The notes beneath the pieces were generated by a model, which was not told the DNA's origin, searched no databases, and saw only the letters and a program-made list of their open reading frames with translations. Both the position numbers and the translations under genes were made by a program. DNA of 64,000 nt from Boswellia sacra (lineage: Eukaryota; Streptophyta; Magnoliopsida; Sapindales; Burseraceae), in contig SNVD02001164.1 in NCBI GenBank assembly GCA_013180625.2, positions 80,864 through 144,863 on the forward strand, given 5' to 3'. Positions 50,345 to 61,890 of the stretch are shown in pieces (the stretch's first letter is position 1; each line of letters opens with the position of its first letter).

Positions 50345-51700
50345 AAGCTCTAACTACTCATCACCCCTTCAGAGATGAGTTTGAGAAGTTAGGTACAGGT
50401 CACACCCGTTCGGACGTTATTCCGACCTACTTTCTGGGTTTACTAAGATCTAGGTTCTAGGTCACAAATGTTATCCTCTCTAAATCCTAAGTTTTGTTAT
50501 ACACACAACCTTTTTTATCCATTTATCACACATGAGGAGTTGATAGTTTATATACATACACAGAAAGAGGGAGGAGAATTACATTGCCATCAAACATGAG
50601 AGAAGGGATTGAGAATTACAACAATTTCTCATAATAATTGCGGTAAAATAAATTGAATAATCATAAACAAAAGAAGTTTCTAGCTTGTTTTTCCATCGTT
50701 AAATAGGGGCATTAATAGTAATAGGTATGATTAAAATATATATTAATCTAAATGTGCGGTTTCTGTACTAATTATGACACCATAAATCATTAATCAACAA
50801 CACTAAACATGCCTAATTATCATCTAAACATCACATAATTAACCACTAATTGATAACATAATTAACTACAAATTAATAAATAATTATTTACTAATCATGC
50901 ATAATTAACTACTAATTAATGACAAATTATCAACTGATTAACTATGTAATTAATCTACAAAACATGCTTAATTAAACCTCTAATACTAAAATAAACATGA
51001 CAATTAACTACTAATTAACTAAACTAATCCTAAACTAAGCATGGCATAATCATTTCAAATTATGCTTAAACATGGCAAACTAAACTAAATAGAATATTTA
51101 AACTAAAGAGAATGCCCTCAAAAAACTTACCAAATTCCAAATTTAATCGAAATCCGAATCTTTGACTAGCACCAATGCCCTAGAATTCCTCAAAGGATGC
51201 TAAAGAGACTAAAAAAATACTGAAGGATCTTTACACTGAAGAAAGTCTCTAAAAATTATTTAGAATCCCTCAATATATGAGTTTTTTGGTATTTTTTCAC
51301 CAAAATTGCTTACCAAGAACCAACGGTTGGGTTTTTTTATATAGGCTCTCAAGAGCTTGAAAATGAGCTATTTTCTTGATATGGGATTATAGCCACAGGC
51401 GCGCGCCTTAAGGTTATAGGCATGCACCTTAACAAGTGGTGTCACTAGGGTTTCAGAGGTTACAAACGTCACATCTGCCTAACGGCGTGCACTTGTAATG
51501 TTAGAGGCACACGCCTAAAATGCTAGAGGCACTAGCCCTAGCTTACAGGTACCAACCCTAATTCTGACACTTACCATTTCAAGTCAGGGGCGGTAAACCT
51601 AATTTTGATGCTTACTATTTCAAGTCAGGGGCGTTGCCTCCGCACCCCTAAGGATAGGGCCTCCTACCCCCTTTCCAACCCTTCGGTGACCTTACTGTGA
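50345..51700 (-). repeat. Third, diverged LTR-like copy
   Basis: The reverse complement shares CTGTACCTAACTTCTC (50385-50400) and the GAGGAGAATTACATTG block (50568-50583) with the inverted pair, in the same orientation as the left arm. On the minus strand a TATATAA box lies near 51338-51345, preceded by GC-rich short palindromes such as GGCGCGCGCC (51398-51407). The middle contains many AATTAACTA-like repeats (50770-51020) absent from the other copies. Confidence 0.5.
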
Positions 51701-53217
51701 ATGTTTATCCATGATATGTTAAGCAAACATAATTCATAGGGTCTCAACCACTACCTTTCTAACACCCCAAGCGCCCCCACCAATAAACAAAAAGAACTCA
51801 TACTGCATCGATCCTAAACCTACTTGGCTTTTCTACCCCATTCTTGGTGTTTGATTGTCGGTGTCCATGTAAGTTAGGAAAAGCTTTTGATTGTTGTCTT
51901 TGGCTATCATCACTAGGGCATAAAACCATAAGAAAAATTCCAATACTCACATTACCTCCTCATCAAACTTCAAGTGGTAGGATTGTCCATTCCATGAAAA
52001 TATGATATGAAGGCTGACATTTTCGTTCTCCTCTATCACTGCACTCAGTCTAGCCTTCACTTTAGCCCTAGATAATATGGAGACTAGATTGCATTCATCA
52101 AGATCAAAGAAAGCTAGATTATGATCCTCTCCTAATATATGAACTTTAGCTAGTAAAGGCAACATTGTCACTTCATTGAATAAATAAAGAAATACGAAAT
52201 TTGTTAAAATTAATATGAAAAGCCTCGTAATAGTATCTATAGAGATTTAAATTTGACTAGCCATGCAACAATGTACAACTTATTGATTCAAACTCCACAT
52301 GCAAACTATTACGAAGACATAAAGTTTACATGACGTATAGAAATATAAACTTTTGTGGCTATCGCCCATTGGTACAAAACTACAAAAAATTATTCAACCA
52401 AACACAAATGCATACCAAAATTAATACTTCCCACAGTATATCACTAAATCACCCTAAAATACATACCCACTACAATGTTAAAAATGAAAAAGCATACAAC
52501 ATCAAATAAATGCAGAAAACTTTCCATTCTCTATGACAAACCCATTACTTGGACATCCGTACTACATCTTAAAACGAATAAGCAAGCAAAAATGAAACCA
52601 ACACCAATAACATGGAATAATTCAAACTAACTATTGTCAATAACTATATCGCTATCAAATACATACGAACAACATGTTTAAACAACAAACCATTCATGGG
52701 TTTTTGAATCAGTTGCAACTCTAAAAAAATGTGTAAAGATATAAACTTTCTACTGCTCATGACTTAATCACCATCAACTAGTAAAGAATTATGAAATCTG
52801 AGCACATACCTTACTACTCATGACACGTACAACGACTCAAACACTCACTTTCCAAAAATACCCACACAATCCAATTCAAAGAAAATAATAAAGTTTACAC
52901 ATGCAAAGTCTTCATAATGACTTCTGTAACATTTAAAGACATTCTAGTTTCATAACAACCAAAAATAACAAAAAAAAAAGAGCTTATAAATAAGTGTAAG
53001 CAAACAAAAAAACAAGACAAGAAGCCAACCTGTTGTCATTCTCAACAGCATTGCACGCAATCTCTCTCCCTACTTGTCGACTAAGAGAAACAAATTTCAG
53101 AGACCTTTCATCTACCCTTCTTCCTGCTTAAAAGCTCATTAATAGGTCAGAATGGAAGTCGTGCAGGATAAGAAAGCCATAGAACAAATCCTTCTTCAAC
53201 ACTCACATATTGCTACA
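51701..53217. other. Intergenic stretch with possible exon remnants
   Basis: Mostly AT-rich. Two short minus-strand segments look coding: 51956-52171 (listed separately) and about 53036-53120 (SLKFVSLSRQVGREIACNAV). They could be exons of one decayed minus-strand gene, but I recognise no family. Confidence 0.35.
51956..52171 (-). pseudogene. Exon-like fragment, unknown family
   Basis: Seventy-two codons on the minus strand, from an ATG at 52171 to GAGGAG followed by a GTAATG donor at 51955. Segments such as VHILGEDHNLAFFDLDE and LHIIFSWNGQSYHLKFDE look like a globular beta-rich domain. I do not recognise it. It may equally be a chance frame. Confidence 0.3.
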
Positions 53218-54746
53218 TGATGAACACTTAAATATGCATGTTTAATAAGAGTTTAGTTCATCATATTGCATTAATAGTGTCATTAAATTCCTCAACTTAA
53301 GCATATTTGTAGCATTTGCATCTTTGGAATTAATTCCTCTTAATTTTGGTTTTGTTACAGGTTCGGTAAAATGGGCATAACTCTCTATTTATAGATCAGA
53401 ATGGTGCAATTCTTAATGTTTTGGAAAGCTGATTTAATTGTCTACAAGATTGCATTTCACAAGCATCATCAAATTCGGGCTCTTAGTGGACCAAAATTGG
53501 GCTTGAAGTGAACCCATCTACAGTCTCAGCCCAGTCTGACCAGGCCTCAGTATTTGGACCGTATCTCTCAAAATACGTATCCAAATTGTGCAAATCAATA
53601 TGTTCTAGAAATATGAGAGAAATATCTACAACTTTCATGAAGACATGTGATTAAAATTCACAACATTTCGATGTCAAAATTGATGGTCAAAGTCGGTGCC
53701 TAATGATCCCAATTGTCAAAGATATTTACAACTAATATTTGACAATTATGCCCTTGTAATTTGACAAGTTTGCCCCTGGATGTATCTATAAATAGAGGTG
53801 CCTTGTGACCCATTAGGGCATCTTGGCCTTGGCTGGAACATTTTGGCTTTGGCTAGGATCTTGTATTGTGTTTTGTGTGTTTATGTTATTAATGAATTTC
53901 CTTTTTCTTGCATTTTATTTTCTTTCTATTATAATGTTCTTCTAATTTCTCTTTTGCTAAGGTGAAAGGGTGAAACCCTTGATATGAGAATAAGGATTCT
54001 CTAACCCTTAATATGTGCTTAATAATCTTAATCTTATAATGTTTATTCAATATGATTTATATTTAATTTCTTAATCAATCTTGACACCACTCGTAAAGTG
54101 GAGGTCTTGATCCATTGTCGACAATCCTTGGCACATCAAATGCTTGGATCCTTTCTAGATGATGTATGGTTCTTCCTTACCGACACGAATCTAGTTAGGA
54201 ACCTTGATTTGTTGTAGACATATGGTGATTGGCACATTGGATGCTTGAACCCATTTACAAGAAGTGGTATAAATATTGGTAATGAAACAAATATAATTCA
54301 TATAACTAAAATGGGTTAATTATCCTTATTTGAAATATCAAGGGCGGATCCCCTAACCTTAGCCTTCATTGTTATTGTGTTAATTCCTCTTGTATTTTAA
54401 TTATTCTATTGTTTATGAACTTTTTATTTTATTTACTATGGTAGGTTCTACCACCTTATGAAATTGTTCTTTAATTTACTATGGTTGGTTATACCACCTA
54501 TTTCCATGGATGGTTTTACCTCCTCTTGCTTTTTGTTTTATATTTGAATGGTCGGTAATACCACCTACCATCTTACATACTTGTTGATATTATCTTGTCA
54601 CCTCTTTGAATCATCCATATCATATTTGCTTTAGCTTATAATTTGTAACGCTAAAATCTCCTTCCTCGTGGATCGACCCCGGTCTCACCGGGTTTATTAC
54701 TTCGACACTCCTATACTTGGGAGACAATCCTTTTTCGGATGTGTCA
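53218..54746 (+). repeat. 5' LTR of the Athila element
   Basis: About 1.53 kb ending GGATGTGTCA. It carries a TATA box at 53786-53795. The inverse complement of 53433-54746 is present at 62687-64000, with roughly 96-97% identity in the part compared. Confidence 0.85.
53786..53795 (+). promoter_or_regulatory. TATA box of the Athila LTR
   Basis: CTATAAATAG, about 960 bases before the LTR end, in a suitable place for the U3 promoter. The inverted LTR has the same box near 63638-63647. Confidence 0.6.
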
Positions 54747-54752
54747 AGTTTT

Positions 54753-54770
54753 TGGCGCCGTTGCCGGGGA
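54753..54770 (+). other. Primer binding site, Athila type (tRNA-Asp)
   Basis: TGGCGCCGTTGCCGGGGA lies six bases after the LTR end. This is the characteristic primer site of Athila elements, usually matched to tRNA-Asp. Confidence 0.85.
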
Positions 54771-54881
54771 AGGTAAAAATTGGCGTGCAAAATTGTAAGT
54801 ATTCTCTTTTCTCATCTTAGATCTAAATTTTTTATTTTTTGTGTGTTCATCTTTTCCTCTCTTTTCTTCTCTCTTTCTTGC

Positions 54882-56317
54882 ATGAAAATTTGGTCACGAA
54901 CATCTAGTGGTAGACTTGTTAGAAAAACATCATCTTCCTTAGAAAACATGGCCGACAATCATGAGGAAATATTCACGGATGAAGGGGACAACCGTTCGCA
55001 ACAAAATGATCAAAACCAACGAAGAACCCTCAAAGACTACATGAATCCGGTAAGGACTAGTGCACCATCTTGTGTAGTTTCTCCTCCAGATTCAATCCAT
55101 TTCAATTTCAAACCAAGTTTTGTTCGACTTCTACCCACTTTTCATGGCCTTGACATGGAGAACCCATATTCGCACTTGAAACTCTTTGAAGAGGTATGTA
55201 GCTCCTACACTGACCCAAATTGTAGCATAAACACCATTAGATTAAAGCTTTTTCCTTTTTCTTAAAAGATAAAGCTAGAACATGGCTACAAAATTTGAGG
55301 TCGAATTCCATCAGTTCATGGGATGAGATGAAACAACAATTTTTTAAAAAAATTTTTCCTACCCATAGAACAAATTCTCTTAAAAGACAAATTTCTGATT
55401 TCTCTCAAAAACAAGGGGAAACCCTTTACCAATGTTGGGATAGGTATAAGGAACTACTTAATACCTGTCCTCACCATGGTTTTGAAACTTGGAGAATAGT
55501 TGCACACTTCTATGAAGGGTTAACACCTCAAGATAGGCAACTAGTGGAATTAATGTGTAATGGAGAATTTAAAGAAAAAGATCCTGAGGAAGCACTTGAC
55601 TTCCTAGATTCCTTGGCAGAAAAGGCACAAAATTGGGACACTGCTGGCACCTATGAGGTACCAAGCAAGGCCCAAACCTCGACATCCAATAGAGGTATTT
55701 ACAACCTTAGGGAAGACCATGACCTTCAAGCCAAATTTGCATCCCTAGCTAGAAAAGTCGAGGCTTTAGAGATGAAAAAGAGTGGTCAATTGAAATCTAT
55801 TCAAGAAAATGTCTGTAACATTTGTGATGACAATGACCATTCTACTGATGATTGCCCAACTTTGCCTGCCTTTAGGGAATGTCTCCATGAAGAAGCCAAT
55901 GCCTTGAATACTTTCAAAAGGCCAAATCACAATCCATATTCACAAACCTACAATCCTGGTTGGAGAAATCATCCAAATTTTAGTTGGAAAAATGACAATC
56001 ATGCACAATCTTCACAAGTCCCTTTTCAAACACGACAAAATTTTCAAAATTCTCATGATCATGCATATGCTCCTCTTCCTAGGAATGACTTTGAAGAAAC
56101 ATTGCATTCATTCATTACAAAGCAAGAGACTTTCAATAGTCAAACTGCTCAAACACTAGCAAATTTGTCAGAAACTCTTGCAAAATTTACATTTACATTT
56201 AGCATGCAAGAGAAGGGAAAATTTCCTTCTCAAACATTGCAAAACCCCAAAGATCAATCTAACTCAAATGCAGGAGTTCAAATAACCATTATTTTGATCA
56301 AGCTAAGTCAGTCATGA
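54882..56317 (+). pseudogene. gag: Athila gag, frame broken
   Basis: Likely start at 54882 (MKIWSRTSS) or 54948 (MADNHEE). The first part runs to a TAA at 55262-55264. The retrotransposon gag domain then continues in another frame from ARTWLQNLR (near 55270) through LYQCWDRYKELLNTCPHHG. A CCHC zinc knuckle (CNICDDNDHSTDDC) lies at 55813-55854, followed by a Gln/Asn-rich tail. The first break is a one-base change in a T-rich run near 55258-55263. The gag frame ends at 56317; upstream of the pol ATG the pol frame reads NNHYFDQAKSV, so a second one-base frame change lies near 56275. No other stop interrupts the frame. Confidence 0.85.
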
Positions 56318-59300
56318 CCCTTCGCAATGGTAAGGTTGTTGAAAAACATATTCCTAACCCTTGTGAGAAAGAAGAAGAATCGATCTCTAAAGGGCAGAAA
56401 GATGTTGCCAAACCAACACCGAGCGAAGAGGAAACCAAATCCTCATCTGTGCCTCCATTTCCTCAAGCATTAGCCACACAAAAGAAGCCAACTCACAATT
56501 CTGAAATCTTTGAAATTTTCAAACAGGTAAAGGTCAACATTCCCTTGCTTGATGTGATCAAACAGGTACCTTCTTATGCAAAATTTTTGAAAGACTTGTG
56601 CACTGTGAAAAGAAAACTGAATGTGAAAAAGAAGGCCTTTCTAGCCGAGCAAGTAAGTGTTATTCTTCAAAATAATAATATAGTGAAATATAAGGATCCA
56701 GGTTGTCCTACAATTTCATGTGTTATTGGAGACCATAAAATTGAACAAGCTTTACTTGATCTTGGTGCTAGTGTGAATTTGCTTCCATACTCGGTTTTTC
56801 AAAAACTCAATCTAGGTGAGTTAAAACCAACTTCTGTGACACTTTTGCTTGCTGATAGATCAATTAAAGTACCAAGAGGAATAGTAGAAGATGTGTTAGT
56901 TCAAGTCGATAAATTCATTTACCCAGTGGATTTTATCATCTTGGACACACAACCAGTGGAAGTAAGCAATTCAATTCCTGTTATTTTAGGGCGTCCATTT
57001 CTAGCTACTTCTAATGCTTTGATTAATTGCAGGAATGGAGTCATGAAGCTATCATTTGGGAACATGACATTAGAACTTAATGTTTTTAATATGTGCAAAC
57101 AACCAAATGAAGAAGAAGATGAAGTTGATGAAGCCAATGTAATTGAATCTATTGTGGAAGATCACATCCAAAAAGGGAGTTCTTCTGACCCTTTGGAAAC
57201 TTCTCTAGTGAATTCATTAGAATCAAGCATGGAACTAGAGTCTGATCTTTCTGATATATGCTCTTTATTGGATTGTGCACAGGTGATGGAAAAAGGCTCA
57301 AAATCAAGATTTGAAGAATTGGGGCAGATGAATGAAAGCAAGGAAGATGAAGCTCCCAAGCTAGAATTGAAGCCCTTACCTGAAGGACTGAAATATGCAT
57401 ATCTTGGGGAGAATCAGACATATCCGGTGGTAATTTCTTCATCCCTCACATGCGAGCAACAAGGTAAGTTGATAGAAGTGCTTAAAAGGCATAAAAATGC
57501 AATTGGGTGGACTTTAAAAGATATAAAAGGCATTAACCCTTTAATTTGCACACATAGAATACATTTAGAGGAAAATGCCAAAACATCTCAACAACCTCAA
57601 AGGAGATTAAATCCACACATGAAAGAGGTCATTAGGGCTGAAGTTCTCAAACTACTTGATGTGGGAATTATCTATCCTATTTCTGATAGTAAGTGGGTAA
57701 GCCCTACACAAGTAGTACCTAAGAAATCTGGCATTACAGTAGTTAAAAATGAAAAGGGTGAATTATTGCCAACTCGTGTCTCATCTAGTTGGAGGATGTG
57801 CATTGATTATAGAAAATTAAATGCTGTCACTAGAAAAGACCATTTTCCCTTACCTTTCCTTGACCAAATTCTTGAAAGAGTAGCAGGACACCCTTACTAC
57901 TGCTTTCTTGATGGATACTCAGGCTACTATCAATTCCCTATTGCACTTGAAGACCAAGAAAAGACCACATTCACGTGCCCCTTTGGCACTTTTGCATTTA
58001 GGAGAATGCCTTTTGGACTTTGTAATGCCCCAGCCACTTTTCAAAGATGCATGTTAAGCATTTTCAGTGACATGGTTGAGCATTGTTTAGAAGTTTTCAT
58101 GGATGATTTAACTGTCTTTGGAAACTCTTTTGATAATTGTCTTGAAAATTTAGAAAAAGTCCTAAAAAGGTGTGTAGAAAAAGGTCTTATTTTGAATTGG
58201 GAAAAATGTCATTATATGGTCACTTCAGGAATTGTTTTAGGTCATGTGGTGTCTTTTAAAGGAATTGAAGTGGATAAAGCAAAAGTGGAATTAATTTCCC
58301 ATTTACCTCCACCAAAAACAGTTAAAGAGGTCCGTTCATTCTCAGGGCATGCTGGATTTTATAGGAGGTTCATAAGAAATTTCAGTGCTATATCTAAACC
58401 TCTTTGTAACCTCTTAATAAAAGATACTTCCTTTGAATGGACTCAAGAATGTCAAATTGCCTTTGATACATTAATTGGGCTTTTAACAACTGCTCCAATT
58501 ATGCAATCTCCTGATTGGTCCTTGCCTTTTGAATTGATGTGTGATGCAAGTGATTATGCCGTTGGTGCTGTCTTAGGACAAAGAAAAGAAGGTAAGCCTT
58601 ATGTAATATACTATGCAAGTAGGACTTTAAATGATGCACAAATGAATTACACAACAACTGAGAAAGAACTACTTGCAGTAGTATTTGCATTGGACAAATT
58701 TCGATCTTATTTAATTGGCTCTCCAACAATTGTTTACACTGACCATGCAGCTGTGAGATATTTAATGACTAAACAGGATGCAAAACCTAGATTGATACGG
58801 TGGATCTTATTGCTCCAAGAATTCAACATCACAATAAAGGATAAGAAAGGAGCCGAAAATGTCGTTGCTGATCATCTTTCAAGACTAACGACAGAGACAT
58901 TAATTGAAACTTCACCTATCAATGATTCTTTTCCTGATGAATTTTTATTTTCTGTTGCTACTGTACCTTGGTTTGCTAACATTGTAAATTTTCTTGCGAC
59001 AGGGAAAATGCCACCTCATTGGAATGCTCAAGACAAAAGAAAATTTTTAACCGAGGTGAAAAAATTTTACTGGGATGACTCATATCTGTTCAAATATTGT
59101 CCAGACCAAATAATGAGAAGATGCATACCCGACAATGAGGTAAGTAGTGTCATTAACTTTTGTCATTCTGAAGCATGTGGAGGACATTTTTCATCTAGAA
59201 AAACAGCTGCTAAGATCTTACAATGTGGATTTTATTGGCCCACCTTATTTAAAGATGCACATGCATTTTGCAAAACGTGTGAAAATTGTCAAAAATTGGG

Positions 59301-60257
59301 ATCCATTTCAAAAAGAAACATGATGCCTTTGAATCCCATTCTTGTTGTTGAAATCTTTGATTGTTGGGGTATTGATTTTATGGGACCCTTTCCACCGTCA
59401 TTTGGTTTTGTGTATATCCTTGTTGCAGTAGACTATGTTTCAAAATGGGTCGAGGCAACTCCATGTCGAAACAATGACCACAAAACAGTTGTCAAATTCT
59501 TGAAAGAGAATATCTTGAGTAGATTTGGAATTCCTCGAGCCATTATTAGTGATGGGGGTACGCATTTTTGTAATAAACATTTGAAACCTTAATGAAGAAA
59601 TATGGAATAACCCATAAAATTTCTACACCTTATCACCCACAAACAAGTGGACAAGTTGAATTAGCTAATAGGGAGATAAAACAGATCTTAGAAAAAACGG
59701 TTAACCCAAATCGTAAAGATTGGTCTTTAAGACTTAGTGATGCACTTTGGGCTTACCGAAATGCTTTTAAAACATCATTAGGAATGTCTCCTTATAGACT
59801 AGTTTATGGAAAACCTTGTCACTTGCCTGTGGAACTTGAGCATAAAGCTTATTGGGCTATTAAAACATTCAACACAAATTTGAATGATGCTTGCAAGTTA
59901 CGTAAACTCCAACTGAGTGAACTTGAAGAAATCAGGAATGAGGCTTATGAAAATTCTAAAATCTACAAAGAAAAAATGAAGGTTTTTCATGACAAATCCA
60001 TTGTTAGAAAATCTTTTGAACCTTCACAAAAAGTTCTTTTGTATGATTCAAGATTGCATTTGTTTCCTGGTAAACTTCGGTCTCGTTGGACTGGGCCTTT
60101 CATTGTTAAAAATGTTTTCCCTCATGGAGCAGTTGAAATTGAGAACCAAAAGAATGGTAATGTGTTTAAAGTTAATGGACAACGGTTAAAACCATTCTTT
60201 GAAAATTTTGACCAAAACGAAGAGTCCATTGCTTTAATCGATCCTTTTAAGGATTGA
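56314..60257 (+). pseudogene. pol: Athila pol: protease, RT, RNase H, integrase; one frame break
   Basis: The first part is 1092 codons. Protease Asp is at residue 149 in LLDLGASVNLLP (DLGA is usual in Athila). The RT active site FMDD lies at about 595-598. The first RNase H Asp is at 744 (MCDASDYAVG). The integrase HHCC finger runs HSEACGGHF to CENCQKLG, and catalytic Asp residues are at 1021 (GIDFMGP) and 1080 (SDGGTHF). The frame stops at 59592 and continues from an overlapping ATG at 59590-59592, with the integrase Glu in GQVELANRE (residue 23) and the C-terminal domain to 60257. The break is one base short in a T run near 59581. All catalytic residues are present. No chromodomain. Confidence 0.92.
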
Positions 60258-60478
60258 TTTTTCCCGGTCAAGTGGCGGATACGGTACTCCGTGACATTTA
60301 AAGTCGGTTTTTCAGTTCCCTAAAAACTGTTGCTCACTTTGCATCCATTTTCTTTTCTTCTCTCTCATTTTCTTCACATGGATACCATTCTCTCAAAATT
60401 GCACAAACATTTCCCTCTCTTCCTCAAAATGATTTGCTTAAAATTTATAAAGCTCGTGCAGAAAGACTAAGGTTGTTG

Positions 60479-60925
60479 ATGCGTAAGGGTATTCCTGCTG
60501 ATTTAAGATGGTTAATTGAAGCCAAGGTTCTGTCTCTTTGTGAGTTTTTAGATAATCTTGTTTCCCATATGCCAGGTTTGGGAAAAAACTCTTATGCCAA
60601 AAAGCGAAGAGCAAAAAGGTTACAAGTTTGTCACAAATGTGCAAGATGGACTTGTAACCAGCGTTGCCGCTCCTTGGGATATTTGTCTAACAATCGAGAG
60701 AATAAGCTACAGTTCATCAAGGATGGACTGAGTAAGGAGTCCTTGGATGATATCCGAGTGACTCTTGAGATGCATTCTTGTGGACTTGTGCAGCGTGAAA
60801 TTTTTAATTTGTGGACACAATTCCGAGATGAGCAGGAACGCTATAGTCTTGGAAATCTGACTCAAAACGACCCCGTTTGCCAGTTTATAAGAAAACTAGA
60901 TGGGAAGCATATCCCTAACTCATAG
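60479..60925 (+). CDS. Small basic Cys-rich protein, viral nucleic-acid-binding (carlavirus NABP)-like
   Basis: From the first in-frame ATG the protein has 148 residues. The frame stays open upstream to a TAA at 60299-60301 without any ATG, so a spliced or non-AUG start is possible (a TTTTTCAG acceptor-like site is at 60308-60315). Order of parts: helical N-terminus RKGIPADLRWLIEAK (2-16), a glycine turn and basic stretch SYAKKRRAKRL (38-48), four cysteines at 51, 54, 59 and 63 (CX2CX4CX3C), then NKLQFIKDGLSKE (75-87) and an acidic C-terminal part with Cys101 and Cys134. The RKGIP motif, basic stretch, cysteine cluster and following QFI-x-x-G match, in order, the Cys-rich Viral_NABP family of carlaviruses, which bind RNA and can suppress silencing. 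The C-terminal half is not in that family as I know it. The ORF is complete, just after pol. Confidence 0.6.
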   Translation: MRKGIPADLRWLIEAKVLSLCEFLDNLVSHMPGLGKNSYAKKRRAKRLQVCHKCARWTCNQRCRSLGYLSNNRENKLQFIKDGLSKESLDDIRVTLEMHSCGLVQREIFNLWTQFRDEQERYSLGNLTQNDPVCQFIRKLDGKHIPNS

Positions 60926-61239
60926 AAGGTGTTTAAGCCATTTCTGGACGTAAAACCAGAGGAAGATGTGAGCCACAGTCACAACTATCTGTACATATGC
61001 ATGCGTGCCATCATTTTTGAATTTTAATACCTCATAGCTGTCATTTTTGAATTTGTATCTTTTGTTTGACTTATGTGTCTTATTTCATCATCTTTTGAAT
61101 TTTTATGCATTATTGTCAAATTTTTCGACAAACAACCGAGCTACCTAGATAGATATCATCATTAGCATACCTTTTTGCACTCCATAAATACTACATCTCT
61201 TGTTCTCTTCTTCACACATAGTTAGAGAGCTGCATAGAC
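60926..61239 (+). other. Spacer before LOG with promoter-like TATA
   Basis: No ORF. A TATA-like CATAAATA lies at 61183-61190, 50 bases before the LOG start, followed by a CT-rich leader, so the LOG gene may have brought or gained its own promoter. This is inference. Confidence 0.35.
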
Positions 61240-61890
61240 ATGGAGGGAACTTCAAAACGTCAAATCCAAAGGATATGTGTATTCTGTGGATCCCAACCGG
61301 GTAAAAGTGAGGAGTTTATAGAAGTAGCAAATTACCTTGGTAGACTACTAGCTGAAAGAAAGATTCATGTGGTTTATGGGGGAGGTAGCCTTGGGTTAAT
61401 GGGTTGCGTATCAACAGCTGCACATGTAGGAGGTAGTCAAGTGTTAGGAGTTATTCCTAAAGCTTTGGCTGTAAAAAGCATTGTTGGAAAAACGGTTGGG
61501 AAGGAGTTACAGGTCTCCTCTATGCATGAACGCATGGCACATATGCTCATCAATTCAGATGCCTTTATTGCTTTATCAGGTGGCTTTGGCACTCTTGAAG
61601 AAATTTTTCAAATTGCCTCTTGGGCCCAACTGAATCTCCATCAAAAACCCATAGGTTTGTTGAATGTTAACAATTTCTTTGATCCTTTAATAAGTTTTGT
61701 TGATGCAGCTGTAGAACAAAATTTTATCCCATATTGGGCGAGACAGATCCTTGTTTCTGCCACTTCTGCTGGTGAGTTACTTGACAAATTACAAGAAGTT
61801 GAGTATGAACCTGACCAAGCTAGTACTCAAATTAATTGGGCAGGAGGGCAAAACAAAAAGTGCAAATTGGATCTGAATCTCCGTTTGTAA
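61240..61890 (+). CDS. LOG: Intronless LONELY GUY (LOG) cytokinin riboside 5'-monophosphate phosphoribohydrolase
   Basis: The ORF is 216 residues from ATG to TAA, the usual LOG length. LOG enzymes remove ribose phosphate from cytokinin nucleotides in the cytosol or nucleus, giving free active cytokinin. Visible marks: RICVFCGS (11-18), VVYGGGSLGLMG (44-55), MHER with Arg98 (95-98), SGGFGTLEE (113-121) with Glu121, and WAQL and KPIGLLN (128-142). The signature is normally PGG-x-GT-x-x-E, so Pro113 is Ser here, and Lys after Arg98 is Met. The catalytic Arg and Glu remain. The C-terminus LDLNLRL also fits an EAR-type LxLxL pattern, though such tails occur in some LOGs. Angiosperm LOG genes normally have several introns; none is here, so this is a retrocopy. 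It lies between pol and the Athila 3' region. Activity is unproven. Confidence 0.93.
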   Translation: MEGTSKRQIQRICVFCGSQPGKSEEFIEVANYLGRLLAERKIHVVYGGGSLGLMGCVSTAAHVGGSQVLGVIPKALAVKSIVGKTVGKELQVSSMHERMAHMLINSDAFIALSGGFGTLEEIFQIASWAQLNLHQKPIGLLNVNNFFDPLISFVDAAVEQNFIPYWARQILVSATSAGELLDKLQEVEYEPDQASTQINWAGGQNKKCKLDLNLRL

